The notes below the pieces were generated by a model. The model made no database searches. It saw only the letters and a list, made by a program, of their open reading frames with translations, and was not told the origin of the DNA. A stretch of DNA of 64,000 nt from Harmothoe impar (taxonomy: Eukaryota > Annelida > Polychaeta > Phyllodocida > Polynoidae). The DNA is taken from contig OX381721.1 in the NCBI GenBank assembly GCA_947462335.1, forward strand, positions 12,227,910 through 12,291,909. Reading direction: 5' to 3'. The position numbers and the translations under genes were made by a program. Below, piece by piece: positions 26,033-39,289 of the stretch. How positions within the stretch are numbered: position 1 is the stretch's first letter; every line of letters starts with the position of its first letter.

Positions 26033-29000
26033 ACACAGGTGACATTAGGAGTGTCCAGGTGCAACCTATTCACAATACCTGCACCCTGCCTGTACCCTAA
26101 TCTCGGCCACGAGATTTGGCTGAGCTGGTCCTTGCAGAGCAAAGGGTTATGATTGTTACCAGTGGTCCAAAAGGTGGAGCCACTGTATCTCGCTAATGCG
26201 GAATAGGGGGACCTATTGAAGTCAGCAGCCAACCTGACCTTGGGTCAGTGTCCATTCAGGGCACCATTCAGATTTCTGAAGCCTCTCCAGTAGTTGTCAG
26301 TTGTTGCTACCTCTGGTTTCTCCGCCATAGTTTCCAATGAGCCTAAAGGGACCATAGCGCCTACTCTGACCCTGTCTGCCAAGGTGTATCAATTCAAATT
26401 CACATTGATAGAACAGGCTTTAAAGTAGTTTGAGTTTTTCTGAGCTCATTTCCTTGACAGACAGCTTGTAACTGCTCAGGGTGCTGTGTTACCCGGTGTA
26501 CGACAGAGAGTGGTTCTCATGAAAAATGTCTTAATAACCTTTGATGGTAGTTGGATATACTTTGTTTGAAGGTTCGCTGAGGGGTGCTTGTACAACCTTT
26601 AGACATCTAATTTTCGGAACCCGGCATCATCCTATGACTGACAAACCAATATAATGTAGGTATTAAATTCAGGATTTCCTTCGCCGTAGAATTATCCCAT
26701 ACTAAATAATCAGATAATTGGGATAGTATTATGTAATTACTAGATCTACCACAGTGAACAGTCAGCCCACCGCCCCCAAAAGCATACATGGCAAAGCTGT
26801 CCAATCAGCGGAGGAAACCCAACTGAGGCTGATAATACCCAGCTCTGTGCATGTGAAGGTGACATTACAGGCACATGTACAAATTGTTTCCCCTAGATGC
26901 GGTTGCTTCTCTTCCTAAGGGCGGATCCACCCACTAATTCTCTATCATCAGCCAATAAAGGAGGCATCCGATGTGACCCCTGCGTCACACTCTTTCCCAA
27001 CAAATCAACTGTCATTGTAATTGCCCAATAGAGTGTCAAGATACTATACTACTTGGATGGAAGATAGTAGTGAAAGTTTATAAATTGCATTGTTTTGGCT
27101 GGAATGAAAAGAGTAAATTCATTATACAAAGTAGTCTATGTCTGACTGTGGCATTGCCCTATTCATGAGTGCAGCGAGGGAAATCGAATGCAGTCCATGA
27201 TATAATGTTTGATATGAGATTTTGAACTTTTGTCGGGAGGAATTCTAAAGGGGAACCACATCTTACCAAGTTGCTGCCTTTGATGAATTCATGGCCCTCT
27301 AAACAGCTAGGGCAGCATGCTCCTAATAGATTTCTTACTTCATAATATTATAATAAGTCTGGGAACTATAGCTAGCCCCAATACCAACCATCAAGGAAGG
27401 CATTACTTGCACTCGTCTATTCTCTAGAGTAACCACCTCTTTACAGGCGCTGTCCATTCATAGTTAATACAGGGGAACATAAATAGGCGAGGTATGGCAT
27501 GTAAAAATGGTCTGTCTTGATGACAAAGGACGGTCTTAAATAGTCATGTTCCCCATTAGTCTTCCCTGAGGTCAAGGTTATAATATAGCTTTGCATAAAA
27601 CTAAAATGGTTTGCTGTAAAATTCACATAGTATACAGCACTCTTCCTGAACCACAACCACTGGCATATAATTCTTAATCTGCTGCCCTAATACTCTGAAA
27701 GGGTTGCAATAAAAATATTAATTTAGTTTTGGTTTGAGTGGAAATGTCACTTTACGTTTTATTGGAATATGTTTCCCCATTTCTATTTGCAATAAACCAT
27801 CTATCTATCATTAAGCCCAGGAGGTCTTCAGTTACCTTGTTGGGCACCAGGATGCTCTCATGTTAGATTACTTGCCAGCCTGTAAACTGTCAGTCTGGCT
27901 GCCTGCCTCGATCCATCTATCAAAAAGTCAGCTTACCTCATCACACATTGTCCTTAATTATCTCCATCCTTCTACCCTCCATAACATCTCACTGCCGTCT
28001 ATTGTAGTCTAAATAATACTATGAAGAAGGTCAGTGCAAACCATGAGCAGGTGCATTCCTTGATAAACCAAACATAGTGTGACCTAGGTATGGTTATTTT
28101 TAAATCATTAGCACAAGAGTGAACATTTAGTGGAGAGTAAGAATATCACATTTTGAAATATAGAGGGGTGGGAGTATACACATTGAAGACTTAGTTTCCC
28201 CAATTAGACCAGATAGGTGTCTTACACTTTCTGCCAAGTGACTAATTGCTGTGTTTACGAAGAGCTGTGAGGATAGATGATGATGAGCCTATATATAGGT
28301 TCTAAGGGGCTAACAGAGGATGAAGATAAGACCAGGGTGTCTCATTAGTCTATAGGCCCGGCTTATTGGTGGCTCTATCCTTCCAGACGGCACTGAGTAT
28401 AATTATATGCACCCAGACAAGGGAAGAGTGAGTGGTTGGGGGGGGGGGGTAAGACCAAGCACTAATAAGTGTACCTTATAAAAACAGTTTGATATTTATT
28501 AATTGGATGACAATGATTATGTATCTGGCCTTTACAGACAGTTGTAATACTTATCATGTATCCCTTCGTGGATTAGATTCGGATGACTCTTCCATATAAA
28601 TATTGAACTCACAATACGCTCTTAAGAGTTGTGAGGCTGCTGGGTGGAGAAACATGAAAATACACTCCACCTACCTGAGCTTTGATTGATGTATTTCATA
28701 AAGCTTTTCTCACCCATAAAGACAAGTTAAAGGGTTATTACAAAGATGTAATGTATTTGTGATTAAGTAGAGGGGACTAGCTTTCATAGCAATTTGAAAT
28801 AACTGGATAATGAACTGCATGGTTGTATGGCAATGAATTACATAAAGTCGATGGAGATTCATCAAATTGATGATAAGGAATTGCTACGTTTTGAAAGATA
28901 GTCCTGGACTTATGTCTTTATATTGCTGAGGTAAAACCTAAGGACATGATAGATGATGTATACAACAAGATATGACGATGATCACATAGCTGCCTGCGTA

Positions 29001-29134
29001 ATGAGAATATTCATTTAACATTGTGTCATCAGTAACACATACAAAAGGTGTTAACTGCATTATTGGTGAAGCATGAGTATTCATCATCAGGGACAGTAAT
29101 GTTGGATGTGCTTAAGCTATCACGGAGGCTAGTC

Positions 29135-29345
29135 ACAATCATGACTAGGAAGGGGAGACAGGCAAGGGAAGAAGAGGGAACCTGGGTGGGAGAGATTGGA
29201 CAAGGTAGGGGATAGGGAGGGAGGAAAGAAGATATGGAGAGGCAGAGGGGTGAAAGCAGAAGGCTAAGAAGAGAGGTATTAAAGGGAAGGATGGGGAGGA
29301 GGGGAGAGAATCAGTGAGTGACGAAGAAGAGGAGAAGAGGAACCA
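29135..29345. repeat. Purine-rich tract
   Basis: More than 200 bp almost entirely A and G on the plus strand, with GGGA and GAAGA words. A similar tract lies at 48488-48660. Confidence 0.8.
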
Positions 29346-31130
29346 TGCAAGAGGGGGAGGATACACAACCATCAAAGTAATGGTGTTAGGGGTTGAGGGT
29401 TACCCTAGGGTTGTTCATGGGGTTATCAATATTCCAGTTCCATAGAGCTCTTAATATGTTAGGGCTCCCAGGCATATGGAATGATGAAGCGGATGAAGGT
29501 TGGAGGGAGAGAGGAAATGGTCAACAATATGGTAATGGAGCCCGCTGCTGATGCGCTGTGAGGACAGAAGGTAAAGTAGGGGAGAGGCACCTCTTTTTAC
29601 GTGACAATCCGTATGTGATCACCATTAGTTGTCAGAATTCCTACCTCTGAATGTTGTCAAATCTAATTTGGGTAAACAATTGGGCAACTTGCCAATAATA
29701 TTCGTGAAGGAAGTATGCTACAATATCCTTTGTCCTTTAGGTAAACCAAAGTAGAACTCATGTTTTTATTACGAAAGATGAAATTACACCCACAGTCACG
29801 ATATCCCTGCATTGGTACAGCATAACACTAAAATATACAGTTATTGTTCTGATTCTAGTAGAGGTAATTTGCTTATCAGCTTTAGTGATACCATTATTGT
29901 GTGCCTGGAGGCTTATATAAGACACTGGCAATTAGTTTAATGAAGTTCAAATCTCATTTATTTGTACTGAAGGATGCATCGAACGGTAGTCAGCGTTGTC
30001 AATGTCATATAATCTTAGCACATTGGTTTCCTTCAAATTCATACCCCTTTGTTCCTTAAACATATCTGTGGTTGGACCTATATGCAATCTGTACACCTTT
30101 CCTCCATGTAATCCACATGACATTTTCTTGATTGAACATTTAGGAGTAATTATGTTACCTCCTTTCAAATATTGCTTTATTAGAACCAGAACTATAAATA
30201 TGCATCTCGCTAGCATCCCATGGAATGTGTTATACTACTCAGGTGTGTCATGCACATATTTGTTCCTCTCCCAGCCCGAACTGCCTCCCCAAAAACAAAA
30301 CATCTCCAGTATCTGTCTCTCATCTAAATACTCTAATAACCGAACACACTGATATTCTTTGGCTCCCTATTCGATCAATCTCTCAGTCACTATAGCCTAA
30401 CCAAGTTAGTCATTTTTTGGCTAGGTTAGTTAATATTGTCAGCTTGGTCAGTACTGGCCAACTCACCTCAGTATTCTCTATTTCAATGAGTTTAGGCTAA
30501 GTCCTTTTGGGTAAGGCATTAGTCATTTTGAATAGCACTTGATGAATAACCTGGAATAGCTACTTCAGACTAAGGGCCGGGGCATTTAGATTTTCAGTGC
30601 AGCCATACATCCCCATACATTTCAGCACTGCCCTTACAAGTTGACAGTGCCCAGGGAAGCTGGGCTCTGTAACCGAACCTGCCCAGGGCAGTCTTTGATT
30701 TGTTTCCCTTCATCTAACTGATACCCCATACCCCTCAGATCCCCAACCCTCACCCCGGGGCCAGTCCCAGAGATACAAAAGGAACACCCTCCAACCATCA
30801 ACCACACCCATATCAGACACATAGATTGATATAAAGCAAATTGTCACTTGGGGGGGGGGGTAGGGATTCTGATAGGGACGTAACATAGAGTATGGATGGA
30901 GGACAACACAGTCAGACAACAGGGATGGAGGGAGGAGGGATCAGAACTATGAAAATGATGAGAAGCTGTATAAGGCAAATGAACAAAAAGGGTCAGGTGT
31001 CTAATGGATTAGGTTCATTATCAAATCCTTATCCTAAGAAAGGTGTAGTTTTATTTGACATATGAGATAATTCATCACTTGATAAACTACAGAAAGGTCT
31101 AGAGTTAATCATCAATGTTTCTCATACATG

Positions 31131-31544
31131 TGTAGTGGTTCGGAATCTCAGAAAGAGAACAAGAACGTCAGTTTCCAAGTGCAAAGTAGAAAGAGTGTTT
31201 TATTCAACGTATCCTTATTACAATTGAATCTAGTCTTAACCCGAAGGGTAAGACGAAGCAGTCCTGGTTCAATCTAGTGATTGGGGTAGGGTAATGCTGG
31301 GAGTCAGCCGGGCCTGCACTGACTGGCGACTATACAAGGAGGGGAGGTTTATATACCCCCTTTGGATATGAAATCGACATGGTCACGTGTCGGTTAGCTC
31401 CCGCCTGAAACGTGGTGCGCAGTACCCGAGAGAGGACAGTCGCCCCCTCTGGGATACCGCCCACACTAACGCCAGGCGGGAACAACCCGAACTAACCCTC
31501 CTCGGTCACCTGGATGGAAATGATTACCGTAGTAAACCCCTACA
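31131..31544. mobile_element. Probable solo LTR (Gypsy-like)
   Basis: The 414-bp block begins TGTAGTGGTT and ends AACCCCTACA, giving short inverted ends with TG..CA termini. It is flanked by the 4-bp direct repeat CATG (31127-31130 and 31545-31548). Copy IV has the uninterrupted phrase near 41385-41415, giving an empty site. A TATATA box lies at about 31349 and the block is more GC-rich than its surroundings. No internal domain remains. A MITE is the alternative, but the TG..CA ends and 4-bp duplication favour an LTR. Confidence 0.7.
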
Positions 31545-34500
31545 CATGCATAGAAGGTCTCCTCCATTCAGCTTAATTGACATTTAACTTCCCTTTGAAA
31601 TGAGTCCCTCCCATTTTAAATTACCATTCCTGAAAGCCACAATGATTATTGCATAGTCAAACATGAAGAAATGATAAAGGCTATTAGTGGCCATCTGTAA
31701 AACGTTGTTGTGTACATGTTTGATGATCTAGCTTGAATGCCCCTCCCCTGGTCAATCATCGTAATACTAGAAATTATATTTTAGATATGGGATTTCAGGG
31801 ATATATAGGTTATACGTCTGTTTAGGGCTCTTGCATTACATAACTACTTAACCTGCATCAGTTAACTTTAAAATGCTTTTTCAATGGTTTACCCATTGGC
31901 ATCGATTTCAAAATTGAATTGATGAAGATTTATTACAATTTGGTCCATTTTAAATCCCATGCTTTTTGTCATTCCTTTGCTGTTTCTACTACTTCTGGTG
32001 ACCAAATTGATTTTGCTTCACAATTGGAAACTGTCAGATACATGAACTGATCACAAACGATGTGTTTCTCTACAGTTGAAAGGCACTGTTGCAACAACAA
32101 AAATCAAGAAGTGAATAAAAGCTGTTTCCTATCATTAAGTGTTAATTACTAATTAGTTTGTAAATTGCCACTCACTCCTCACAACATGTGACCACACGCT
32201 TTATACTAATTTATCATTAAATACATCATGGACAACATAAAACCCCATGTCTCAGTTGGTTTTCACATGGAATTAGGATTTGTGGGCTATGGCGGTACTC
32301 TAATTTGATTAGTGCTGTACCTGAATTGGCTTTCCTTCAACCCCAACCACCCACGACCGGGCACTACCAACCCAGAAGTCTTCCTGGCAGCCACCTGATG
32401 CTCCCATATTCCTCTCCCCAGCTATTTAACCAGCATCCTGCTGTGCTTAGCCCCCAGTGAGAGAGCAGTCACTCCAGTGTAAGTTGCTGCAGCATGCCTT
32501 AAAGGGTCCCCTCTAAAGACAATTCTCTCAGGTAATTGTAAACTTCTGACCAACTTTCGCACAATTGGCCTCAAACATAAGTCCTGAAGCAACCTAATCA
32601 ATTTCTGAGGATGCTTGTTATGAAGGCACATTTCTATACGATCTGTTGAATCTCAGTGTCATATGTTTCTAACGGCAACAAGGCAAAATCAACATAGCTG
32701 GTAAAGACATCCGTGCCTCTAAATGGCTGCTGTCTCTAAATCTTCAGTCAGTGCAAAAAGCCTTCATATGCAAATATTTGTAATATAGCCCAGTCACATA
32801 AAGGTCTACTAACATGATGAGAGTGGTAGTGCTTTGCCATGTGTCAGTAATTGGGTCCAACCGTACTGGCAAGAGCTTGAGCCTCCTGGGACCATCTTTC
32901 TGTTGGTTGTCCGACCTCTATAAATGTGAAGCTCCACTATCCTTATCCTTGATCTAAATTGCTTCAGATGTTTGACTCTGCATGACTCTAAGCATGATTA
33001 AGAATCATTTGGTGTCATCATAATTATACAATGACTCTAGATTTTACACACATTCCCACCCTTGCCACTGCCTTACTAATCCTCCTTATCTCATGCACAA
33101 AACCAAATCTGTGGACATCTATATATTCATGTTCATAATTACTACCTGTGCCTTGTAGCAGTCTATACCATGCCAAGTACTTTCCTAGTTCCACATCTGC
33201 TTCACCCTTCCCCTGTTTATTCCTTTCTCCTTCCTATGTCTCACACCTCTACACTCCTTTTCTCAATCCCTACAATTGCCCCACTCTCACCCTTGCATCC
33301 TCTCAGCTCCTACCTAGTGGTTGACACCTCCCCTGTGAGCCTCAGACATGGACTAGATCCTGTGGGAGGAAATTAAGCCAGGACGGTGGAGATTAAGGGT
33401 GGACGGAAACCCCAACCGCACTCTGCAATGTATATAACACAGCTTTCACTTTATCTATCACAAGATAACATCAAAAGCCACATAATTATATGAGAAATGT
33501 TCTTAATAGTGTGCCACACGCAGCACTTAAATTGGACATAATTTTGGTTCTATCCTATTTGTATTCAAAGAAGAATAGTACCTCCATCAAATTCTTTCTT
33601 AATCTCTTCATCATGGTGGCGTTAACCCTGCACCTTCCACTCTCTCTTATGATCCCCTGTGAAAAGAGGTGTGTTTGGTTTCTTCTTCACTAGAACTTTA
33701 CTACATCAATTCATCACTGCAGAAAGAACAATAGGCCATGGCCAATCAATATCTGCCATTCACAGATGCTGCTACTCCAAGAGATCCCCCCACACTATAT
33801 TCTACCCTCAACCCTTAATTCATGCATTGTGTAAATCTTTACATCTGCCTGTCCTTCTTTTTTATTTGCAGCCTACTTGTTATTAGGTAGGATCAGGAAG
33901 ACGCCACACTATTTTCATGATGGCTTCTAGTAATGGTTGTTTATCAATAAACGATATTCTTACATACCTAGTTAGCATGCACCAATATAAGGTGGAACAG
34001 CGAGCTTGGCACCTGTAGCCTATGATGTCAGAATTGGACCAAGTACATCTAAGTAGCGCCTACACAGTGCTGTTAGCCTGCACCCAGATGCCCCTTGTTG
34101 GTTCCTTTTGATCATGATTATAATTTCCATTTGAAAATATCATTAATAACCAAATTGATTTGCCCTATATAATAATGTTGTATACTTCACTATCCAAATC
34201 AAAAGTTCTGGCAACAGCCTCACTGAATTCGTCATTTAATTTTAAAATGTACTCGCAAAATGTGAAATATACTGCAGTATATGATGTCAAAATTATCATG
34301 TGTTATCACAGTCAGTATTACTGATATTTAGATTAGCTGTGGATAGTCAGATTTAGATAATTAAAATTACAATGTATAGTACATATTGCCAGATGCTACC
34401 AAAAATATACATGTTTATTCTAATACTAGAACAACTCTAGGAAGATCGGTGGGCAATGGTAGATACACACTGACTGATACAATGCCGTACTGAGAGTAGG

Positions 34501-36292
34501 AGATAAAAACTATAAAGATAACATATGATGTGTGAGGAGAATGTGGACATGGGCTGTGTCCCATAAAGACAATTAACTGTGAAGGTGGTGAGGCAGGAGG
34601 GTTGGAGGGAGTAGTGAGAGGTACAGGGTGCAAATTTACAATTAAGACGGATTAAGATGAAGGCAGCCTTAATCAGATCTACCACCTCCCTCTGCAGTCC
34701 TATATCTTAAATGTATAGTTTACCCTTTACCTCTATGAATCCCCCTGTGCATGTGTTAGCAATTATACTAATGTGCCAATAGTGTATAATAATAAGATGT
34801 GTCATGCTTGTATGATGTAAACCTATCATGACACAATTCGCCACTGCATTTAAAGGCATTTATTCATCACCCTATTGTTTTCATACTTGTTATCATGTAG
34901 TATGCTCGGTGTTTTCTCATTTTGATATTCATCCATTTCAGGGTTCTTTAGAAATATTTTGCCTTTGCTTCTTTCTTCTGCATTATGAACGACACCCGGG
35001 ATATATCATCAGCGCCAGAGGATGTAATTACACTACAGTGTAATTGGTAAGTTTTTAATTAGTTGCCATGGTAACGAGAAACATGTAAGGCCTCAAGACT
35101 CTATTACATATATGCATCCTGTACTATCTATCCGAATATCATAGAGTTATATTCTTTGCTGCATAGAACCTATTATACCAATCACTTATAAATATATATG
35201 ACGTCATGAGAAGCATACTTTTAACAACCAAATAGAATTGAATAGTAGTATTCAAAACATCCAGATAGCAATATTGAAACCCTTCATGTACCTCGTCAGA
35301 GGGGTGCTCACTGTTCATTATGAACATAACTCATCCCAGAATATCTAGACTGAGTCAAAGTTTACATATCTGAAATTGAGCTCATTGCTGATATTAATTG
35401 GAGCGTCGTTGAATCCAAAAGCCCATTTACACTATCAAAAAGGGTCTTTATAGCTGCATGGGAGTTGGGTGCATTATGCTGTTCACTCAATGCAGAGAAA
35501 TATTACACGAGGTCACATTTAACATGTCTTCCCGGTAGGAGTGAGTGGCAGCAAAATAGCATCCAAATGTGGTCTGCCAGCTGCATATGGTGCCCCCTGG
35601 GGAGCTGTATAGTAATCAGCAGACACATCCTCCACTTATTGCTGTGTATACTGCCACCACATTTTAATAGAAACAGACAGGTTGTCATGGAAATGGCCAA
35701 ATCTACCCTGAATAAAGCATCATGTTTGTGGCACAGGATTACGCTGTCTGACCCATCTCACCTGAAGATTCTTTTTATCATTTCTTTAAAATTATTACAT
35801 CCAGCATGAAGCCTACAGGCACCCATTAAAATAATGGAATAAAGGGTCTTTGAGCAATATAGAGATTTAGCAGCTTTGTTGATAGCATCCTATAGTATAC
35901 AGTCAACTCCCTCTATTACGGCCACCCTTGGGACTTTCTAAAAGTGGCCGTTATGGCGAGGTGGCCGCACTGGAGAGAATCAATGCTACCCAGCAAAATA
36001 GGGCAAGGTTGTTCAAGCATTGAGTAATAATAAACTCTGTGACCACTTGTCATACATGCACTTTGAATTAACGAAAATTTCTACTAGGCTAAGTGTATTG
36101 CAAGTGTGCTCAGTTGTAATTAGCCCCGCCCCCTAAAATAATTACCACTCGATTTGTCTTACTATTAAAAGAGTCCACATCCTATTGTACCCTTTCAGTA
36201 TATATGTGTAACAGGTAATGCATTAAACCAATGGTATGGGTACCCCCCCCCCCTATAACCTATCAACCTTAGCAATCACAACTCTCAGTGAG

Positions 36293-36502
36293 TCAGTCCG
36301 CCTTAAAATAATGCAGAATGGCGCCCATCCCAGCAAGCATCCTATGGTAGGGTTTCACGCCTGTCATTGCTTCTAGCTTTTCATAGACACCGGCTCCTCC
36401 AATGGTCCAACACACACCTATTGTTTCTTGCAGCAGGTAGGTGGAATACATTAGACAGGAGGTTAGAAGAATGTTATTGATACCCTCCCAAAGAGACGGC
36501 AT
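36293..36502 (-). other. Unrecognised ORF relic inside the inverted-repeat element
   Basis: About 69 codons, from the methionine in MPSLWEG to HYFKAD and a stop. The amino acid composition looks protein-like, with hydrophobic stretches such as NNILLTSCLMYSTYLL and GVCWTIGGAG that could be membrane segments. It starts right beside the LINE-like tail at 36506. It could be a fragment of a captured host exon or chance. I do not recognise the family. Confidence 0.25.
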
Positions 36503-36505
36503 GAG

Positions 36506-37327
36506 TTTGAGTTGAGTTTGGAAATTTTTTATTTGGCATATATAGCGGTCCAACCTACACCTACAGGGCAGAGCGCTAACGGTGGTCAATGAGTTCAATT
36601 ACCTGGGTCTGACCATTGACCGATTCATAAACATGTCTAGCCAACTCAAGAAGCAAATCAGGCTCGTCAGAATGAGGCTCCCCCAACTGAGACGTGTGCG
36701 CAGCAAGACGGACCTGCCCACGGCCGTGCAGGTTTACAAGCACATGATCAGACCAATCGCCGACTACTGCGCCTTCATGGCGGACAGCGGCCCAGTATGG
36801 GCAGCCCGCAAACTACAAACATTGCAAAACGATTGTCTCCGTGCATGCGAGCAGGTTAGGTTTGCTCCCGATGTACACATCCATGACCTACACCACCGCC
36901 ACAGGATGTCTTACCTTGAAGCCGCTCGTAGAAAGCAACTGCTTGCACACATGCACACCCTATCCCTGCAGCCAACAATGGTGGTGGTACCGACCAGGCT
37001 GCTGCGAGCCAATACGAAGAAGAAGCTCAAAGTGCCCAGGCTGAAGAAGGCCATCTACGCCAAGAGCCCGCTGCACCGCGGGGAAATCCTATGGACTGCT
37101 CTGGACGACGTGGTCCAGCATATGACAATCAGGAAAGACTATCTAAACGCTATATAGCAAAGACTTCATGGGCCTGATGGCTACTGATCACATAGTTAAC
37201 ATAATCAGTAATTTAGTATAAGACTCTATTGCATTAATCGCTCGATTTGTGCATTTCCTTGGCCATTTATGAAAAGCGCCCCATGTCTGTGATTTTTTAT
37301 GGTCAATAAATAATCAAACTACAACTT
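36506..37327 (+). mobile_element. 5'-truncated non-LTR retrotransposon fragment
   Basis: Coding sequence similar in type to the LINE at 17.07 kb, followed by a 3' UTR and a terminal GTCAATAAATAATCAAAC. The first ~38 bases (36506-36543) resemble an inverted LINE 3' terminus: read on the minus strand they contain AATAAAAAATTTCC followed by CAAACTCAACTC. The fragment therefore begins with an inverted end. Confidence 0.75.
36552..37157 (+). pseudogene. Reverse transcriptase C-terminal fragment (second LINE)
   Basis: The frame is open from 36552 (NLHLQGRALTVVNEFNYLG), upstream of any methionine. FNYLGLTID corresponds to FNYLGVLID in the other LINE, VYKHMIRPIADYCAF to its YKQMVLPSLEYCDF, and SPLHRGEILW to SPLYRGSFEW. 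The catalytic YADD region and everything upstream are absent. No internal stops in about 200 codons. It is a distinct member of the same broad family as the 17.07-kb copy, with low amino acid identity. Confidence 0.85.
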
Positions 37328-39289
37328 CATTAATCAATAATGTCTTTCAAACATAGCCAACAACCGGCATCGTAAGTATCAACATACATTCAGCAGTAGA
37401 ATCAATATATACAATTTAGTTCATACATGAATATGCAGTAAGATTCCATATTGAGAACAAGTGTGGCTCACCCACCTCAGGTCTATACAACACACACCCA
37501 CACGCAGCCATAGCGAGTCCATGATTTGCAAACATACTTCATTATGTTTTGACAGTACATCTCTTATACAGTGTACAAGAATGCAGCCCTGAATGCATCA
37601 TGAAGACAATTAAATGGTATGGCACAATAAATCACTAAACGCTCCTTAAAGAGTTAAGGAGCCAAGGAGCAGGATATATCAACTGACAGGTATGGGACCA
37701 GGTGGGCGGGGGGGCCTGGTGAACACCTTCAGTTCCCCTGTTGTGTATGTGTGTGTGGGGGGCGGGGAGGGGGCGTCTATATTGTCTTTAAAAGCGTCAG
37801 AGGAGTTATCCCCACCATACCATTCTTTGCAACTTACCTGTACAACCTCACAACCCACTCAGAATGTATATATTTTTATGAAAATTCTAGTTGGATTTAC
37901 AGAGTGGCCGCATTAGAGGGAGAAATTAACCTGGTATAATAGTATAGTCTAAGTTTGAAATGTTGCAGAGATACATAAGTCAGTTATTACCGAAATATAC
38001 ATGCAGCTGACTAGAGAAAATAAATTGAATGCAATCTATCCTGATGAGGATTGAGGCTGACGTAATGGTTCCTACCAGAATCTAAAAATTAAGGGTGTAA
38101 TGTCAAGGTATTTTCCAAAGATCCCCAAATGTGAAAATACTCACTCACCTAGAGGTTTTAACAGAATAAGTATCAACAGTTCTGTATCAATTGATTCCCG
38201 AAATACTAATGGGAGGAGATGAAGACCTTTGATGCCAGGCCCAGGTGCCTGTAGTGACCTGGGGTGAGATCTTCCAGTCACATGACCTGCAGTGGTAACC
38301 AGGGTGTCGTGAATAGGAGATTTGAGGGACACACAGACAGACAGGTGGCTGACCAATAGGCTCCCAACCAATCAGCATCCAGGTTCACCTAACCAACATA
38401 CATCCCAAAGAGTTATGGTGACACCTCTTCTTTTCTATCTCGGTATTCTTCCATTACATTCCAGTCCAGTGTCTCTATTACAAAGTATATCCGGTAACAC
38501 AGAAGCACTCTTGTAAAATACCCAAGGAACTCTGAGCACATTATGAATCCAGCCCTTATGCATTAACTCTTTAACTACGGGCCCAAAGCTGGTAATGAAA
38601 AATGGCATCATGCGGAGCAGAACGGATGATGCTATTTTACAAAAGTTTTTGAAAACTAAAAAAATATCGGCTCCTGTCAGAAACGAAGGTCCAATGGACT
38701 AAATCTTTTCACAAAGTATAGAATTTGCTTCTGGTCTCACTGGTATTAAACCTTCCAATGGTAATTGGGATGCCAGTACTTCAGAATGTTATCTGGCTTT
38801 TGCGTCAAGGCTGTTCCAGTTAACTAGATTGTGAAATAAATGTGGAAGCTATAAATAAGAGGTGAGAGCCGGCTCTTAAATTGTTAGCCAGGTTTATCGC
38901 TTTTCTGCACAGCTGAATACTTGCAATTAGGAAGCCTGGCTTGGTCCTGTCAAGCCATAATGCAGAGGCAATCAGATGAAGGGATAGCAATGATTGCTGA
39001 AATCACTGAATGATTTAATTGAATCTTAGAACATTCAACTGTGTCATTTTATTGGATTTACTGGAATGTGCAGTTAATTTATTGATAATGATGGTATTTA
39101 AATCCTGTGAATTTGTGTCATGCTGTGTCATCTTGAGATACCATTATCACGATATTTTGAGAGTACTATGCTACCAATTCACACCATCGCAGTCTAAACG
39201 GCCATGGTAGTGGTGAAAAGGTTGAACATTACACACAATGTCCTAGAGTAACATCATTGCTGTGATGGGTCGATTCAATAGTAGAGGCT

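Larger units (their letters stand above)
25687..26128. mobile_element. Foldback insertion with two inverted tRNA-like segments
   Basis: Arms at 25687-25822 and 25997-26128 are inverted copies with few mismatches, starting CCAGCTTAGCCAAATCTCG and CCAGCTCAGCCAAATCTCG. Each arm runs inward into a tRNA-like segment. Copies I (inverted, ~8590-8625) and IV (~46915-46945) lack it: there the phrase before it continues straight into GACCTATTGA. The whole insertion may therefore span about 25616-26205. Confidence 0.75.
11400..26990. repeat. Segmental duplication copy II
   Basis: The fullest copy. Islands in order, with partners: 11600-11680 (34550-34670); 12180-12500 (35350-35700); 13030-13235 (38205-38400); 14470-14780 (38770-39060); 14960-15090 and 15180-15560 (27120-27600, 39660-39750, 40430-40870); 16800-17040 (27820-28015); 18780-19030 (28195-28430); 21720-21890 (29370-29550); 22080-22215 (30600-30770); 22720-22810 (31085-31125 plus 31545-31610, 41380-41470); 22960-23240 (32320-32600, 42810-43090); 23690-24170 (33060-33410, 43360-43870); 24200-24360 (44140-44325); 24770-25010 (45770-46085); 25143-25385 (46482-46725); 26200-26320 (46920-47040); 26800-26990 (53340-53520). 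Collinearity shows one ancestral segment. Identity by eye is about 75-96 percent per island, with unalignable DNA between. No islands keep an open frame with codon-like substitution. Confidence 0.8.
26991..34370. repeat. Segmental duplication copy III (shorter)
   Basis: Runs from the island at 27120-27600 to that at 33060-33410, collinear with copy II 14960-24170. It lacks the copy II islands from 24200 to 26990. At 34550 it restarts with the island equivalent to 11600, marking copy IV. It carries the LTR-like insertion at 31131-31544. No gene recognised. The 118-codon ORF at 29996-30352 has an opposing ORF over the same bases and no family signature. Confidence 0.75.
35900..37934. mobile_element. 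Inverted-repeat DNA element containing a nested LINE
   Basis: The left end CAGTCAACTCCCTCTATTAC is mirrored by the reversed right end, which contains CTCCCTCTAATGCGGCCACT. Both ends abut TATA on the outside, as in Tc1/mariner and pogo-like elements that duplicate TA. Copy II runs uninterrupted through the equivalent position near 12770. The interior has no transposase but contains a LINE fragment and a minus-strand ORF relic. Confidence 0.65.

Noticed and set aside
32422..32631. 69-codon minus ORF in a conserved island
   Set aside because: The equivalent positions in copies II (23030-23240) and IV (42890-43090) are frameshifted or stopped, so the frame is not conserved.
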